Shown here: positions 32,522 through 44,215 of the stretch, one piece after another | Layout: the number at the start of each line of letters is the position of its first letter | Position numbering within the stretch: the first letter of the stretch is position 1 | DNA from: Euclidia mi | Lineage: Eukaryota; Arthropoda; Insecta; Lepidoptera; Erebidae | DNA: 64,000 bases | NCBI GenBank assembly: GCA_944739405.2 | Contig: OX123185.2 | Span: 12,248,973-12,312,972 of the forward strand | Direction of reading: 5' to 3' | Notes under the pieces: model-generated | The model's input: only the letters and a program-made list of their open reading frames with translations | What the model was told of the DNA's origin: nothing | Database searches by the model: none | Program-made: the position numbers and the translations under genes

Positions 32522-35500
32522 CTATGCCTGTTGCCAGTAATATGTATGGCAGAAACGCCTAAACGCACGGAAATTCGTCCTACTTGCCACAAGATCCGTA
32601 TAGTACACTACTCCAGAAGTTACCTCTAATTCGTTAAGCATGATATTACGTTCAATTTGCCAAAGACTACACTCCCATAGAATGTGATGAGCAGATTGTT
32701 CATAATTGTTGCCAGATGTTGAACATTGGCATAACGGTGAATCAACTAGCTTAAATGAATACAACTTGCTCTTAAAGTTGCCATGACCTGTAAGAAATTG
32801 AGCTACACAGTGATCCACCTCCAACCAGTTCCTCGCCAGTCGCTCTCAGACGCATGGGAAGAACTGGTAGAGGTGACGGCCCTTAGTTGATGTGTTCCAG
32901 CGACATTGCCATTCATCAAGAAGATCGTCATAGACTGTGGATTGATGGTTCAACAATCTAGCGATCTTATGTCTGTCGCGAGGAGCTAGAAAATTTAGAT
33001 CCATGTTATCTCGTGTCACGTAATACATTGCTGCTCATCTTTGTGCCTCAAGATCGACTGGAAATACACCTGCCAGTACTGGCAAAGCTTCAGTACTAAC
33101 TGTCCTATAAGCCTTGCACAAAAATATCAACGCGAGACGTTGACTTTGTAGCATTTTACGTCGTACTGCACCGATAGTAGCTCTATCAGCCCATGCAGGC
33201 GCACCATAACACATACAACCCAGATATGTTGCACCATAAATTACTTTTAAAGTTTTGAACGAAAGCCCCCATGTCGCAGTTGATATCTTTGACAAGGCGT
33301 AAAAACTTCTTTTAGATTTTTCACCTACTGTTTTAATGTGCTCGACAAATGAAAAGTTTATCTCTAAAACTAACCCTAAATAACAAACTGATTCTTTGTT
33401 TCTAATGGTGATGTTATTGAATTTGATTCGAGGCGGTGTTTTTAAGTTCCCTTTCAAAAGTAATTGAAATGTTTTCTGTGGAGAAAAATATAAACGATTG
33501 CGTTCACCCCAGTTGTTGATTAAGTCTAAACATTGATTAGCTAACCTTTCAAGTCCTACCCTAGTATTCGATTGAATAAGTAAAAGACCGTCATCTGCGT
33601 ATCCGGTCAATGAGCAACCTGGTGGTAGTGGTATGCTTAGAAAGTCATCAAAACCTAGATTCCATAAATACGGGCCTAACACTGATCCCTGCGGACAACC
33701 CATGGTCAGCGCCTTCGACACAGCATGGTGGCCTAATTTTAACTTTGCTGTTCCATGTAGGAAATAAGTATAAATGAGGGAATATATGTTACTAAAGCAT
33801 CCACGAGACTTTAATTTAAGTAAAAGCATTGGCCACCATGCGTTGTCGAAAGCGCCAGATATATCTAAGAATATACCTAGCACATATTGTAGTGTTGATG
33901 ACGAAACTATCTTCCTAACCGATATAACTGCGTCAACTGTCGATTTACCTACTGTGAAGCCAAATTGTCTATCGCTAAATCTAATACCGCCCGGCAGAAG
34001 CCGGGGAACTACGAGACGTTCTAAAAGCTTTCCTAGTGATGGTAACAATGTTATTGGCCTATATGACTTAGGGTCGTCGGACGGTTTGTCTCCTCTTTTT
34101 GGTATGATCTTAATGTAACCACTGCGCCATATACGAGGAAAAATACCTTCTGCTATGCAACGTTTAAACACAAACAAAATGGACTCACCAGATGTTTTAC
34201 AAGCTTCCTTTATCATCTTGTTGGAGATTTTGTCTTCGCCTGAAGCTTTGTTAGGCGGCAAAGATCCGACAGCATTTATAAATTCGTCATAGGATGGTAG
34301 GTCTGACGCTGGTGAAATGGGTTGCAAAGCAGCCCATTGTCGGATCTGACGGTGGTAGTCTGTGTCATTCTCCAGCCGATCGTTGGGTATCAGACAATTC
34401 AAGAGATAGTCCGTTGTCTCCTCAATACCAGTGGAATGTCTACCATTAATTTTGATATTTTGGGTATAAGCTAAGTCGATAGATCTATTTGCTTTAAATT
34501 CGTGATATAAAGGAGACCACGGACCCTCCCTATCGAGTCTATCAACAATCTTACGTAACAAATTTCTTTTGCATTTTTCAACTGCAGACCTATAATGAGA
34601 TCTAGCAACTCTTAGAGCAATGAAGGCAGTATCATAAACGTCACCTGTTATTTGACGTCTTTTTAATAGATTTAACTTTCTACGTGCTCTGCAAAAGGCT
34701 CGCCGAAGTTCAGCTAAGTTGTTATTCCACCAATCACACCTACGGGTATTGGTGATAGAGCCACGGCCAATGGCAACATCCGCACAATATATGAAGGTGT
34801 CAGACAAAATTTCAGCACTCTCTTCTACAGAAAGACTACAGCAAGTGAAGTATTTGACATGTGACGCGAATAGTGAACCAAAAAGATCCCAATTAGCTCC
34901 TTTTGTTTTATATCTAAAATTAATAGAGGAGATACATGACGAGTCCCGTGGCAGCCTTGACGTGAATTCGTACACGATTAGGCGGTGGTCACTACATGAC
35001 GCGTCCGGTAGGATACGCCACCTATCTATACGAACGTCCCCACAAGAAAGTGTGACGTCAATAGAAGACTCGCCCATGGGGCTGCAAAAAGTAGGTGGTG
35101 CATCTGGTGTGTTGTGGATGGATAAATTCATTTCTGCAATGAAATCCTTGACGGCGCACCGTCGATCCCTATCAGAAGAACGATATTTGCCATACCATAA
35201 CGTAGATGATGCATTCACATCGGCACTAATTATGACCTTATGGCCAACAAGGGACCTTAAAACGAAGCAAAGATGGTGTAAGTAAGGGGCAACCGGATGT
35301 GAATACTGAAAGTAGCAGCTGACAACATAAACTCTAAAAGACGCAGAAGATACCTCCGCAACCGCACAGTGTGACGTCATGAGATTACTAATAGATGTTA
35401 CAGTTAAGTTTGAATTCGCGACATAAATCCCAGCTCGTGCTTTGCCGTCCAGCTGTATGATTTTATTACTCTGGCTTGTATTTTGATATTGTTCTTGTAC

Positions 35501-35602
35501 GAGTATTACGTCTAACTTATATTCTATAACTAAGCGCTCTAACTCTAATGTCGCCACCCTATCGTTGTGAAGGTTTAATTGTCCTATAACGATATTATCC
35601 AT
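32522..35602 (-). pseudogene. R1-clade ORF2: endonuclease-reverse transcriptase, two stops
   Basis: A single frame of 1,027 codons is broken only by TGA at 33035 and TGA at 32846. The N-terminal region (about residues 1-230) is an APE-type endonuclease: GQLNLHNDRVA, VQEQY, ADVNASSTLWYG, SSIDVTLS and SDHRL. The RT follows (about 450-730): YRPITLLPSLGKLLE, FGFTVGKST, FLDISGAFDNAWW, GCPQGSVLGPYLW and the catalytic YADDG near residue 667. The C-terminal part has CQCSTSGN...H..WEC, a CCHC-type finger usual for R1-clade proteins. Both stops fit CGA-to-TGA changes at arginine positions. The start at 35602 is the first ATG after the ORF1 stop. The enzyme would nick target DNA and copy the element RNA into it. 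Confidence 0.9.
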
Positions 35603-35642
35603 GATGTACCTACCTAAGTATGAGGTTCCCTAAACTATTAAT

Positions 35643-36899
35643 TCAGTTGTTAGTATTAAGAATTAGTTGTTCTAATTTCAACTTATATGTGGGACATTCC
35701 TGAGATCCGCAACGATGGTCATGCGGTTTCTTAAGGCGTTTACATGCTACGCATGAAGGTTTAAAATCAGGAAGATCTTTATTTGAGCATGTTTTTGTTT
35801 CGTGTTCCCCAGCACAGTGAGCACAAGCAGCTGTTTTATACGTACAAAACTTTTGAACATGACCGAATTGTTGACATTTTGAACACCGCACTATTTCTAT
35901 GTCGTCTATAAACCTACATGTTGCCCAATCTATAAACAATTTTTCTTTTGTGCTAACAAGATGTTTACGAATGTCTGGTTCTACTTCCAGGCCTATCCAT
36001 TTACGACCACTATCTAATTTACGCCTACGAGTGATTTTGGTATTTTTAATAAAAGTTTCCTCATCTACACTTACCTCATCTTTGATATTCTGACGGTAAA
36101 ACGCCGTGATGAACGCTTTGTCCTCCATAGCACCGGGTACGTCCTTGACAAGAATGCGTGGCTTACGCCCTTTCGGCTTCTCTAGACGTAGATCGGCAGA
36201 CCTAATCGCACTTACGGATTCCAACTTTTTGAGTTGTTTTTCGTTGGCTACACGTAGTACTACCCCAGACTTGGCTGTTTTTTTGACACCTACTATTTGA
36301 AAGCCTTCGTCGCAAGGTTTGATGGCCTTCATCAGTGCGTGCTTCGTAGCGGATGACGACCCGTATTCAGCTGAACGCTCTGTAGTCGGGTAAGCTACAA
36401 TAGCAGGGCGTTGGACACGGTGAGTCTCCACCGCGGCCGCCGTCGGCACTGACTTCGCTGGTAGACGAAGGCTAAGTTTTTGTGCGTACGTCGGCTTTTG
36501 CTGGTTGTTTTTTAAGCTATCTAACTCTCGTTCCAAATGCGCCATCCTAGTTTCGTTACTAGACGATTTTAATGCTAGTATGGATACTATACCTTTTATA
36601 CGCTGCGTAAAATCCATTATGGCAGTTTTATTAGCGACGTTAATACGCGATCCTTGATCGTTCACTAACTCATTTATGTTGGCCAAATAACTAGTTGCCT
36701 GAGCTACTAAATCATAATAACTATCAGAATAATTGACACTATTTACCAATGGTTCGCTTTGAAAACGTTTTGACCTATCATCTGGCGTAATAAACGATGG
36801 TGACATATCACTAAATAAACGTTTAGTCGTTGGTGACTTCGGTGTACAAAAATCCGTGCCGTCACCACGATCAGGTGGTTCATTACAGAATAAAGACAT
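35643..36899 (-). CDS. R1-clade ORF1: Gag-like RNA-binding protein
   Basis: This is an intact 418-codon frame. The N-terminal half is hydrophilic with a likely coiled coil (about 100-135, LKSSNETRMAHLERELDSLK). The C-terminal half has three zinc fingers: CSKCQQFGHVQKFC, CAHCAGEHETKTC and CVACKRLKKPHDH...C. This order of three CCHC-like fingers is standard for ORF1 of R1-clade and Jockey-clade elements, whose product packages the element RNA. It ends 40 bp before the ORF2 start, so ORF2 is probably translated by reinitiation or from the same transcript. It is the least damaged retroelement gene of its element. Confidence 0.9.
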   Translation of the reverse strand: MSLFCNEPPDRGDGTDFCTPKSPTTKRLFSDMSPSFITPDDRSKRFQSEPLVNSVNYSDSYYDLVAQATSYLANINELVNDQGSRINVANKTAIMDFTQRIKGIVSILALKSSSNETRMAHLERELDSLKNNQQKPTYAQKLSLRLPAKSVPTAAAVETHRVQRPAIVAYPTTERSAEYGSSSATKHALMKAIKPCDEGFQIVGVKKTAKSGVVLRVANEKQLKKLESVSAIRSADLRLEKPKGRKPRILVKDVPGAMEDKAFITAFYRQNIKDEVSVDEETFIKNTKITRRRKLDSGRKWIGLEVEPDIRKHLVSTKEKLFIDWATCRFIDDIEIVRCSKCQQFGHVQKFCTYKTAACAHCAGEHETKTCSNKDLPDFKPSCVACKRLKKPHDHRCGSQECPTYKLKLEQLILNTNN

Positions 36900-37344
36900 T
36901 ATAACCTTACCTTATTTAACTATACTATATTGTATCCGCAAAAGGAAACCTAAACACAAATATATTAAACAGTAAAAATTATTCAGTAAAAAACTTACCT
37001 ACTTTTTTCGCAGTACCTACATTAAGAAAAAATAAAAGACTTACCGATCGATGAATTACACTTATTTACACTATTTACAATATAATATGTACAGAACTTA
37101 CAATACACGGAGCCTAAACCCTAAAATACACAACCAGAAGCAACTCACGAGCTGAGAAGTTATCACAAAACCGGTAAAAAGTTATTTAAAAAACACAGCT
37201 ATTTGTTTTGCACCACACTGTACGAAATTACAATAAACATTGCCCTACTCTCAAATCGTTTTTATTGAATCATCCTTATATCTACTTAAGTCTACTTATA
37301 TATTCATATTTATTTACATTATTTATGATCATTACTTAATTTTA

Positions 37345-40300
37345 TCACAAAGCTACGACGTCCGTAACATCCTCCCCCCAATGCAGGGCTATCGTAGCCT
37401 TATCTTCCACGCAGAGGACGGCGAGCTTCGTCGGGGGATGCCGTAGGATGCCCGCTGTAGTCCTGGCGTCGGCCGATCGCACCTTGCCGTCTGAGCCGAC
37501 GTACGTAGTCTCCACGACGCCTCGGGGCCACGTCCCTCGTGGCAGTGTGGGATCGATGACGACAACCAGGTCGCCAACGCGCAGAGGTCGTCGTCGGTCG
37601 TCGGATGCCCCCCTGGGCACCAGCGTTGGCAAGTATTCATTTACCCAGCGTCGCCAGAAATGGTCGGCGAGCGCTTGGGCAGCTCTCCACTGTTTTCGGC
37701 TGGCCTCCTCGCAAGGCCCAGTGTAGGGAAGGCCTGAGGAGGTCCCGATGAGGAAGTGGTTCGGACTCAACGCCTCCGGATCCTTGGGATCGACGGAAAC
37801 GTGGGTGACGGCCTCTACCATCAGGGTCAGCAGCACTTCTTCTTTTAGCGCCCGCTGATGCAGTGTCGCCCCCAGCGCCATTTTGAAAGAGCGTACCAAT
37901 CGTTCCCACGCTCCTCCCACATGCGGCGCCCCTGATGGTATGAACTTCTACTTCATTCGGTGTGAAAGTCCGAAGTGGACGAATTCTTTGGCCCATTCTT
38001 CATAGGCCGTGCGCAGTTCTGTGTCTGCTCCTCGAAAATTGGTGCCATTGTCGGAGTACATTACTCGGGGCCAACCTCGTCGTGCTGCCATTCTCCTTAT
38101 AGCCATTATAGCCGAGTCGGTCGACAGACTCGCCACCAGTTCCAGGTGAACTGCCCTGGTCACCAGGCAAGTGAACAGTGCTCCCCAGCGCTTCTCGTGT
38201 CTTCTTCCTATGATCACTGTCATTGGCCCAAAATAGTCGACTCCGCAGTGAATAAAAGGTCACTGCGTCTCTGTTAGTCGTTCCATCGGTAGGTCCCCCG
38301 TGACTGGTTTTATTGGTGTCGCTCTTCTGATGCAGCAAAGTTGGCATCGCTGCGCTATGGCTCTTACTGTTGGGCGCAGATTGACCACCCAGTACTTTTG
38401 CCTTAAGTCGTTGACCACGCGTTCGTTGTTTGCATGGCCGGCCCTTCGATGGGCGTCTTCTATTAGCAGTCTGGTAAACGGGTGCTTGCCGTGTAAGATG
38501 ACCGGCATCTTCTTCGTGTCTGGAACCGCAGCGTGCCCGATCCTCCCTCTCACTTTGAGAATCTGGTCTTCCAAGTAAGGGTCCAGTTTATACAGGCTAC
38601 TGGACTTGGGCACTGGTTTTCCTTTTTCCAACAGTCTTATTTCTTCTGCGTAGTCGTCGAGCTGCGCTTGTTTCACCCATGTCTTCTCGGCCTTTTCTAT
38701 CAGGTCGACGGTCATCTGGCTAGCTCGATTTTTGTACTTTTCCTTGAAGAAAAAGAGTACCGCTGTAGTTCGTATCAGCTTCTCATATGAGGAGAATCTG
38801 CTTATGTCGGGCAGATGAGAAGCGCGTTTCTTTTCTGTGACCACATAAGTCACTTCTTCCTCTTGGTCTTCTTTCTTGGCTTTCTCTTTCGGCCAGAGTT
38901 CTTTTTCATCATATAGAAACTCAGGCCCGGTGAACCATCTGTCTTCTGGTTTCATTTGTAGTTTATAATTAGGGCGCGTTGCATCATCTTCCACGTTTTG
39001 TTCCGTGGGCACCCATCTCCGATTGGCGTCGGTCAGCTCCGCTATTTCGCCCAAGCGGTGTGCCACGAAGGGTGTGTACTTGATGACATCTTTTTCTATC
39101 CAACGCAGAACGGTTTGTGAGTCCGTCCAATACGTCACGTTCTTGGGCTTGTCTCTATGTTCTCTCACAATTGTTTCCGCCAATCGTGCGCCGATCACTG
39201 CCGCTTGGAGTTCGAGTCGAGGGACGGTTACTGGTTTTAATGGTGCGACCCTTGCTTTAGCCGCAACCAGGCTCACAGTCACTCATCCATCTGGTTTCAG
39301 GATCCTCCAGTAGGCGGTCGCCGCGTATGCTTGTTCACTCGCGTTGGCATCTCTCACCGAGTGCGCGATGAACGGCGAGCACGAGGCCCCGAAGATCACT
39401 GATACCATCTTGTACTTTTTCGGCGGCTTATCACGCTCTTCATTTCGCCAAAGAAACATTTGAGCTGCTTGGTCTTGTGGTCTTATTTTTACTAGGAGGA
39501 ACATCTCTTGAAAATCTGCCGTCACGGCTACCTGACGTTCTCTGAATCTGAAGAGGGTTCCTGGTAGCGATCTCAGGAGGTCAGGTCCCTCTAGTAAGTG
39601 ATCATTGAGGCACACTCCGCTGTATCGGTGTGCCGCGTCAAAAACCAGCCGCATCTTTCCCGGCTTGTTCACGACCGGGAAGTGTGGCAGGTACCTTCTT
39701 GTTTCGTTCCTCTTGTCCATCGCACTCTTAGGCATAATCTCTTAGGCTTTATCGAGGAGGTTTCTTACTTGAGCGCGATACTGTACAGCGAAATCCGAAG
39801 AGGCTTCCATCTTCTTTTCTATCATCTTTAGTCTCTTCACGGCACAGTGATAATTATTGGGCATCGGAGCGTCTTCGTCTCTCCATTGCAGACCCACTTC
39901 GAAGTGTTCACCAACCTTCCTCATTGTTCGTTGGACCACGTCGATTGCCTTTTGGTCTTCTGGTCTGACTTTCTTTGCCAGGGAGACTCCAAGGGCATCA
40001 ATCCTGAAGTGTGCTTTCTCTATTTCTTCTACGCGCCGTACATCTTCTGTCTGTTTGTTCGCAGACACGTCGTAGATATGAAGCACTAGTTGACCCTCCT
40101 TTTGAGTCAATGCTGAGCATGGCGCCGTCCCATGAATTACCCATCCCAGTTGGGTATACGAGGCCGCAGGCTCATTCTTCTTGCCCATGCGTAGTTTTCG
40201 CGTCACGATCAGGTGCCAATTGTCCACACCTATCAATTCTTTTGGTGTGGTTTCGTCAAAGAATGCGTCCTTTTGCATGTCTCGGAGGTGTGGATATTTG

Positions 40301-42342
40301 ATTAACATTGATTTATCCACTGTCTGACCATGAAGTCGTAGGTCCTTCATCGTTCGTGCGCGTAATTCTTGATAGTCGCCGTTCTGACCACGAATTTGTA
40401 GTTTGACCTCTTGACTGTGTTCTTCGTGTGGCTGTGAGGTCACTCCTTGTATTTTGATTGTAGAGATTGGCCCTTTCACTTGGATACGGCGTGTTAAATC
40501 ATCGTCGATGAGTGAGATCGTCGATCCTTCGTCCATTAGCGCGAACGTGGTCACTTGACCGCCTGGTCTTTTCAAAACGACAGGGCACATCTTTAAGAGT
40601 ACGCGATGCGGCGCGTCGCTGCTTGCTGAGACAGTCATCACGGACTCCGCTGTCGGTTTGACATCCGTTGCTTTTTCTTTGGTGTCTTGTTGCAACATCT
40701 CTTTGTGGAGCAGCGCGTGATGCAGGCGAGTACAATTTTCTTTGCCACATCGCTTGGCTCGGCAGTGCTCTCGTCGGTGGCGATTATTCAGACATTTAAA
40801 GCACACTTTCTCCGTTCGTGCCCATTCCCACCTGTCGTCGACACTCATCATTGAAAACTTGGCGCACTTAGGCACTTCATGGTTCCCAGCACAACACAGA
40901 CATACGTGTTTCTTTTCATCTTCTTTTTCTGTCGTGGCGTAAATAACTTCTCTGCCCGCTTTCCTTTTTGTGCTTGCTTGCACCACATTTTTCTGTTCTC
41001 TTTTTGGTGCGGGCGTGGGCGTCGGGTTTGTGAAGGCGTACTTCATTGCACGGTCAGCCTCCCGCATCCCGAACCGAGATAGTATCGTAATTTCAGGCTC
41101 ACGTGACGTTTCCACTGCCTCAGAAGCGTAGTCGCACCACCTTGATTTCACGTGCGGGCTTAATTTGTCCACAACTTCACGCACTAGCATCGGGTTCCAC
41201 AAGTATCCGCGGTTGTCCATATTGGATAGCACACACACTATGTTCTGTAGCTTCACTGCGAACGAGTTTAGTTCACTTGCCACACTAGTGAGCCGAGGCA
41301 ACTTCTTTATGTCCTCCGTCACGTGGTCCATTAATATCTCCGGCCTTCCATAGTATTGTTCTAGCGTCTTCATAATTGTCCGTGGGTCAGACGCAGAGTA
41401 CAGGACCGCGGAGACTGCTTCCCTTGCTGGACCTCTGACGCAGTTCCTCAGTCTTGCTAAGTTTTCCATCGCGGTGAATTTGTAGACACTCGATGAATCT
41501 TCATAAGCTGCCTTGAATGGCAGCCATTCCGTAGCCGCTCCGGTGAACACGGGTAGTTCAGTCACTTGTCGTGGCGGCGGGCGTACACGCATCATTTTGT
41601 CCAGCGTGTCGGCCAGTTGTTCGATGCCTCTTCCTACTCTGCGTTCCCCTCTTGTGGGTGAACGTGAGATCGAACTTTGTCTCCTGCGTGGCATGGCAGG
41701 CGTTGTAGCGACGACACATGTGTTCGGCTCTGCGGCGGTTCGTTGGGCGGCGGGGTGCGGCCGCTGAGTTCTCTCTTTGGTGACTGGTGGGTGGGCTTGG
41801 TCAATACTTTGCAGCCACTCATCCACCCTGTCTTCACTCCTATGTCTGGAGCCCTCTTCACGAGCCTCTACCTCTGCTTCAATTGCCGACACTTCATACT
41901 CGAACCGTTTGTTTACTAGGGCCTTTTCAATTTCCAATTGCTCGTTCCTAATTGCAGCAATTCTTCTTTGTGCCTCATATTCTGCTAGTTTTACTCTTGC
42001 CACATCACTGCTATAAGATCTCCTTAATCTTATCGTGCTTGCGGTGTCTCTCACTGACATATTTGCCGTCATTGTCCTGACAGAGTCCAGAATTCTTGGC
42101 TGGAACGACGTGCTTGGAGTGACGAGTTGTTCTTCACGCATTGTTACACTCGCGATCGCGGTTGCTCGACTCGCCGGTACGTGGCGTGGAGCGGGTGCGG
42201 TAAGCGTGGCGGACGCACCATCAGATGGTGGCACAACTCCTCCCGTCGCGGCGGTGGCGGGGGGTGCGGTCACTGACACAGCGGCGATGGGCGTGGCACT
42301 GTCGATTCCACTTGCGGGCACTTCATGATGGACGCGCGGCAA
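37345..42342 (-). pseudogene. BEL/Pao gag-pol polyprotein, four stops and an RT deletion
   Basis: All pieces lie in one frame, interrupted by TAA (39742), TGA (39283), TGA (38260) and TAG (37948). Order: proline- and threonine-rich N-terminus; gag core (LPVFTGAATEWLPFKAAYED, about residue 265); zinc knuckles CLCCAGNHEVPKC and CFKCLNNRHRREHC (about 480-530); a protease with MDEGSTISLIDD (about 600); an RT start with MRLVFDAAHRYSG, VAVTADFQEMFLLVKI and VIFGASCSPF. The RT then jumps from HSVRD straight to the RNase H region (AYAATAYWR, then TDSQTVLRWI). The YxDD box and thumb are deleted. Integrase follows: HRRAGH...CQLC, CGVDYFGPM, YSDNGTNF and GGAWERLV. No ATG opens the frame; the upstream in-frame stretch to about 42430 has none. 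The last codons run into the 3' LTR. Confidence 0.9.
37370..37380 (-). other. BEL polypurine tract
   Basis: On the minus strand TGGGGGGAGGA directly precedes the TGTTACGG start of the 3' LTR, the position where plus-strand DNA synthesis is primed. It is also translated as part of the last gag-pol codons. Confidence 0.85.
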
Positions 42343-42523
42343 CGTGGACGCAATGGTGGAAGGTGATCTCGGCGGCTCTTCGAATGTTCGGCGACGTCGG
42401 CTGTCGTATCCCGATTCTGCCTCACTCTTTTTGGCCGCAATACTTCTAGTCTACATTTTCAGGAACACTGCACTATCTGAATTTTCTTTGTCTTCAATTC
42501 ATCAGGCGAACGATGATCCGAAT

Positions 42524-42545
42524 GTATCCGGCGAGCGTAGGACCA
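42524..42545 (-). other. BEL primer-binding-site candidate
   Basis: On the minus strand, three bases after the 5' LTR end, TGGTCCTACGCTCGCCGG begins with the TGG expected to pair with a tRNA CCA end. Its first seven bases equal the tRNA-Tyr site of the second BEL element, but the rest differs and I cannot name the tRNA. Confidence 0.6.
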
Positions 42546-42837
42546 AACTGTCGAGGTGGACTGTAATTTTAAGCTATTGCATAGCTTTTATCGCGGGCTT
42601 GAGCACGGCGACGGAATCCAGAAATTCCGTAACGAAAATACCTGACACCCTTCACATATTAATCTACTTGGCGTAAGCGCCAAGTTGATATTATTTATTA
42701 TGAACTTTACTGCTTACTAATTAAGGTTTAGTTTAGAATAAAAGGTTTTACTTGTACAAAGGTATTTTTTTTTATGTGGAACATATTACAGCGGTTCATA
42801 GTAGGTACTATTGTCATTAATTATATTACAAGTGGTA

Positions 42838-43500
42838 GTTATTGTAGCAATTGTAGCTTTGGTAAGAATAGTAGTTTTGAGAGAAATGGTTCTTTTGACA
42901 GCACCGGCGGTTTTGGTAGAAATAGTAATTTTGAAATAAGTGGTAGATATGATAATGTAAGTACGAATAGTAGTTTTGGTACGAATAGTAGTTTTGGTAC
43001 ATATAGAAATTGTGATAGGAATTGTATTTTCGGCAGGAATAGTAGTTTTGGTAGAAATTGTATTGTTGGCATATGTGGTAGTTTTTTATGTGGAACATAT
43101 TACACAGCGGTTCATAGTAGGTACTTACTATTGTCATTCATTATATTACAAGTGGTAGTTATGGTAGAAATTGTAGCTTTGGTAAGAATAGTAGTTTTGA
43201 GAGAAATGGTTCTTTTAACAGCACCGGTGGTTTTGGTAGATATGGTAGTTTTGAAAAAAGTGGTAGATATGATAGTGTTAGTACGAATAGTAGTTTTGAT
43301 ACATATAGTAATTTTGATAGGAATTGTATTTTCGGTAGGAATAGTATTTTTGGTAGAAATTGTATTGTTGGCATATATGGCAGTTTTGGTAGCATGTTAC
43401 GTACGATTGCTACCAAAACTACCATCTTTATCAAAAGTACCATTTCTACCAAAGTTAGCATTCCTATCAAAATTAAACCAAAGTTGACCAAAATTAAATT
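42838..43500. repeat. 18-bp minisatellite, two blocks
   Basis: Blocks at about 42838-43075 and 43146-43500 are separated by a repeat of the leader 'atgtggaacatattacag..cggttcatagtagg' (first at 42775). The whole 310-bp unit is therefore duplicated. Units vary around TTTTGGTACGAATAGTAG. Long frames on both strands (77-237 codons) reflect the 18-bp period. Confidence 0.88.
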
Positions 43501-43619
43501 AAAAAAATAATATGAAAGAAAAAAAAATACTGCATAAATAAAATAAATATATAATTATAATTGCATAAGTTGATAAAAAATGCTATGCAATAGCTTTACC
43601 GCGGCAGTCTCCGAGTGCC

Positions 43620-44215
43620 CCCCCCCCTCCCGTGGGATCTCCACCTTGTCGTGGTGGGTGGGCTCAGTAACCGTGGATTGGTCACCCGCGGTGAAGCTAA
43701 GAGGGATCCAGGAGGGGACGCTCTGCGTGGGCCTGCGCAGGATGCGTCCAACGGTGCGGGTGCGGGGGACAGATCTGTCTGTCCCTCGCAGTCGGGTGCG
43801 GTCGCGGGAGGAGAGGCGTGTCGGTGTTGCGTTGCCGCGCGCCCTATCTCCCGCGACCAAATGGGGGCGCACCATTCGATGCGTCCCGGTGGGGCCGCAG
43901 AGAAAGAGGAGATGGGGTGTTGCGTTGCCGTCCTCCCTATCCTCTGCGGCCGCTGGGCGTTTAGGCGGCGGAGTCTAACACCTTAATCCGTCACCAAGGG
44001 GGTTTTGTTCGGGGCCCGCCTGACCATCTGGCGGGCCAATACCCGTCGGATGGTGGCGACGAATGCTTTGGTGATGCCCCACCCTCCGACACAAGGGTAC
44101 ATGGCGGAAGTCAAGGTGGTTTTTAGTGGAAACACCACATACTCCGGCTCTTATATCCCCACAAGAGTCGGAGATCCGAAGGGATTTTTCACCTCGTAAA
44201 ACAAAAAAAAAAAAA
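43620..44215 (+). mobile_element. Internally deleted non-LTR retroelement, 13-bp duplication, poly(A)
   Basis: GTCTCCGAGTGCC at 43607-43619 is repeated at 44216-44228. The insert is GC-rich, begins 'ccccccctcccgtgggatct' and ends 'gatttttcacctcgtaaaac' plus A(n). A GC-rich head and an untranslated-looking tail without RT suggest a 5' and 3' end joined by deletion, as in SINE-like derivatives of I/R1-type elements. Frames of 100-130 codons here are not recognisable proteins. Confidence 0.8.

Larger units (their letters stand above)
32237..37229 (-). mobile_element. R1-clade non-LTR retrotransposon, near full length
   Basis: An element of about 5.0 kb holds ORF1 (35643-36899), a 40-bp gap, and ORF2 (32522-35602). 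The 5' UTR is about 330 bp (36900-37229) and the 3' UTR about 285 bp (32237-32521). There is no poly(A) tail at the 3' junction, as in several R1-clade families. The boundaries come from comparing the split LTR with the intact sequence at 44.5 kb. Two stop codons in ORF2 make this copy inactive unless read through. Confidence 0.88.
31885..37369 (-). repeat. BEL 3' LTR, split by an R1-clade element
   Basis: LTR parts lie at 31885-32236 and 37230-37369. Compared with the other LTR, 22 bp (44579-44600 there) are missing at the insertion point, so the R1-like element came in with a small target deletion. Confidence 0.9.

Noticed and set aside
34719..35285. 188-codon plus-strand frame
   Set aside because: Antisense to the endonuclease part of the R1-clade ORF2, which has clear domain motifs.
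41513..42328. Plus-strand frames of 80-97 codons
   Set aside because: Antisense shadows of the BEL gag N-terminus.
42524..42545. Naming the tRNA for the first BEL primer site
   Set aside because: Beyond TGGTCCT the sequence does not fit a tRNA 3' end I can recall with the right spacing.
42774..43487. 237-codon frame rich in Ser, Phe, Gly and Asn
   Set aside because: It is the 18-bp minisatellite; the opposite strand is open too and the residue pattern changes with frame.
43580..43986. GC-rich frames of 106-132 codons as a gene
   Set aside because: They lie in a retroelement leader, are open in several frames because of high GC, and show no domain.
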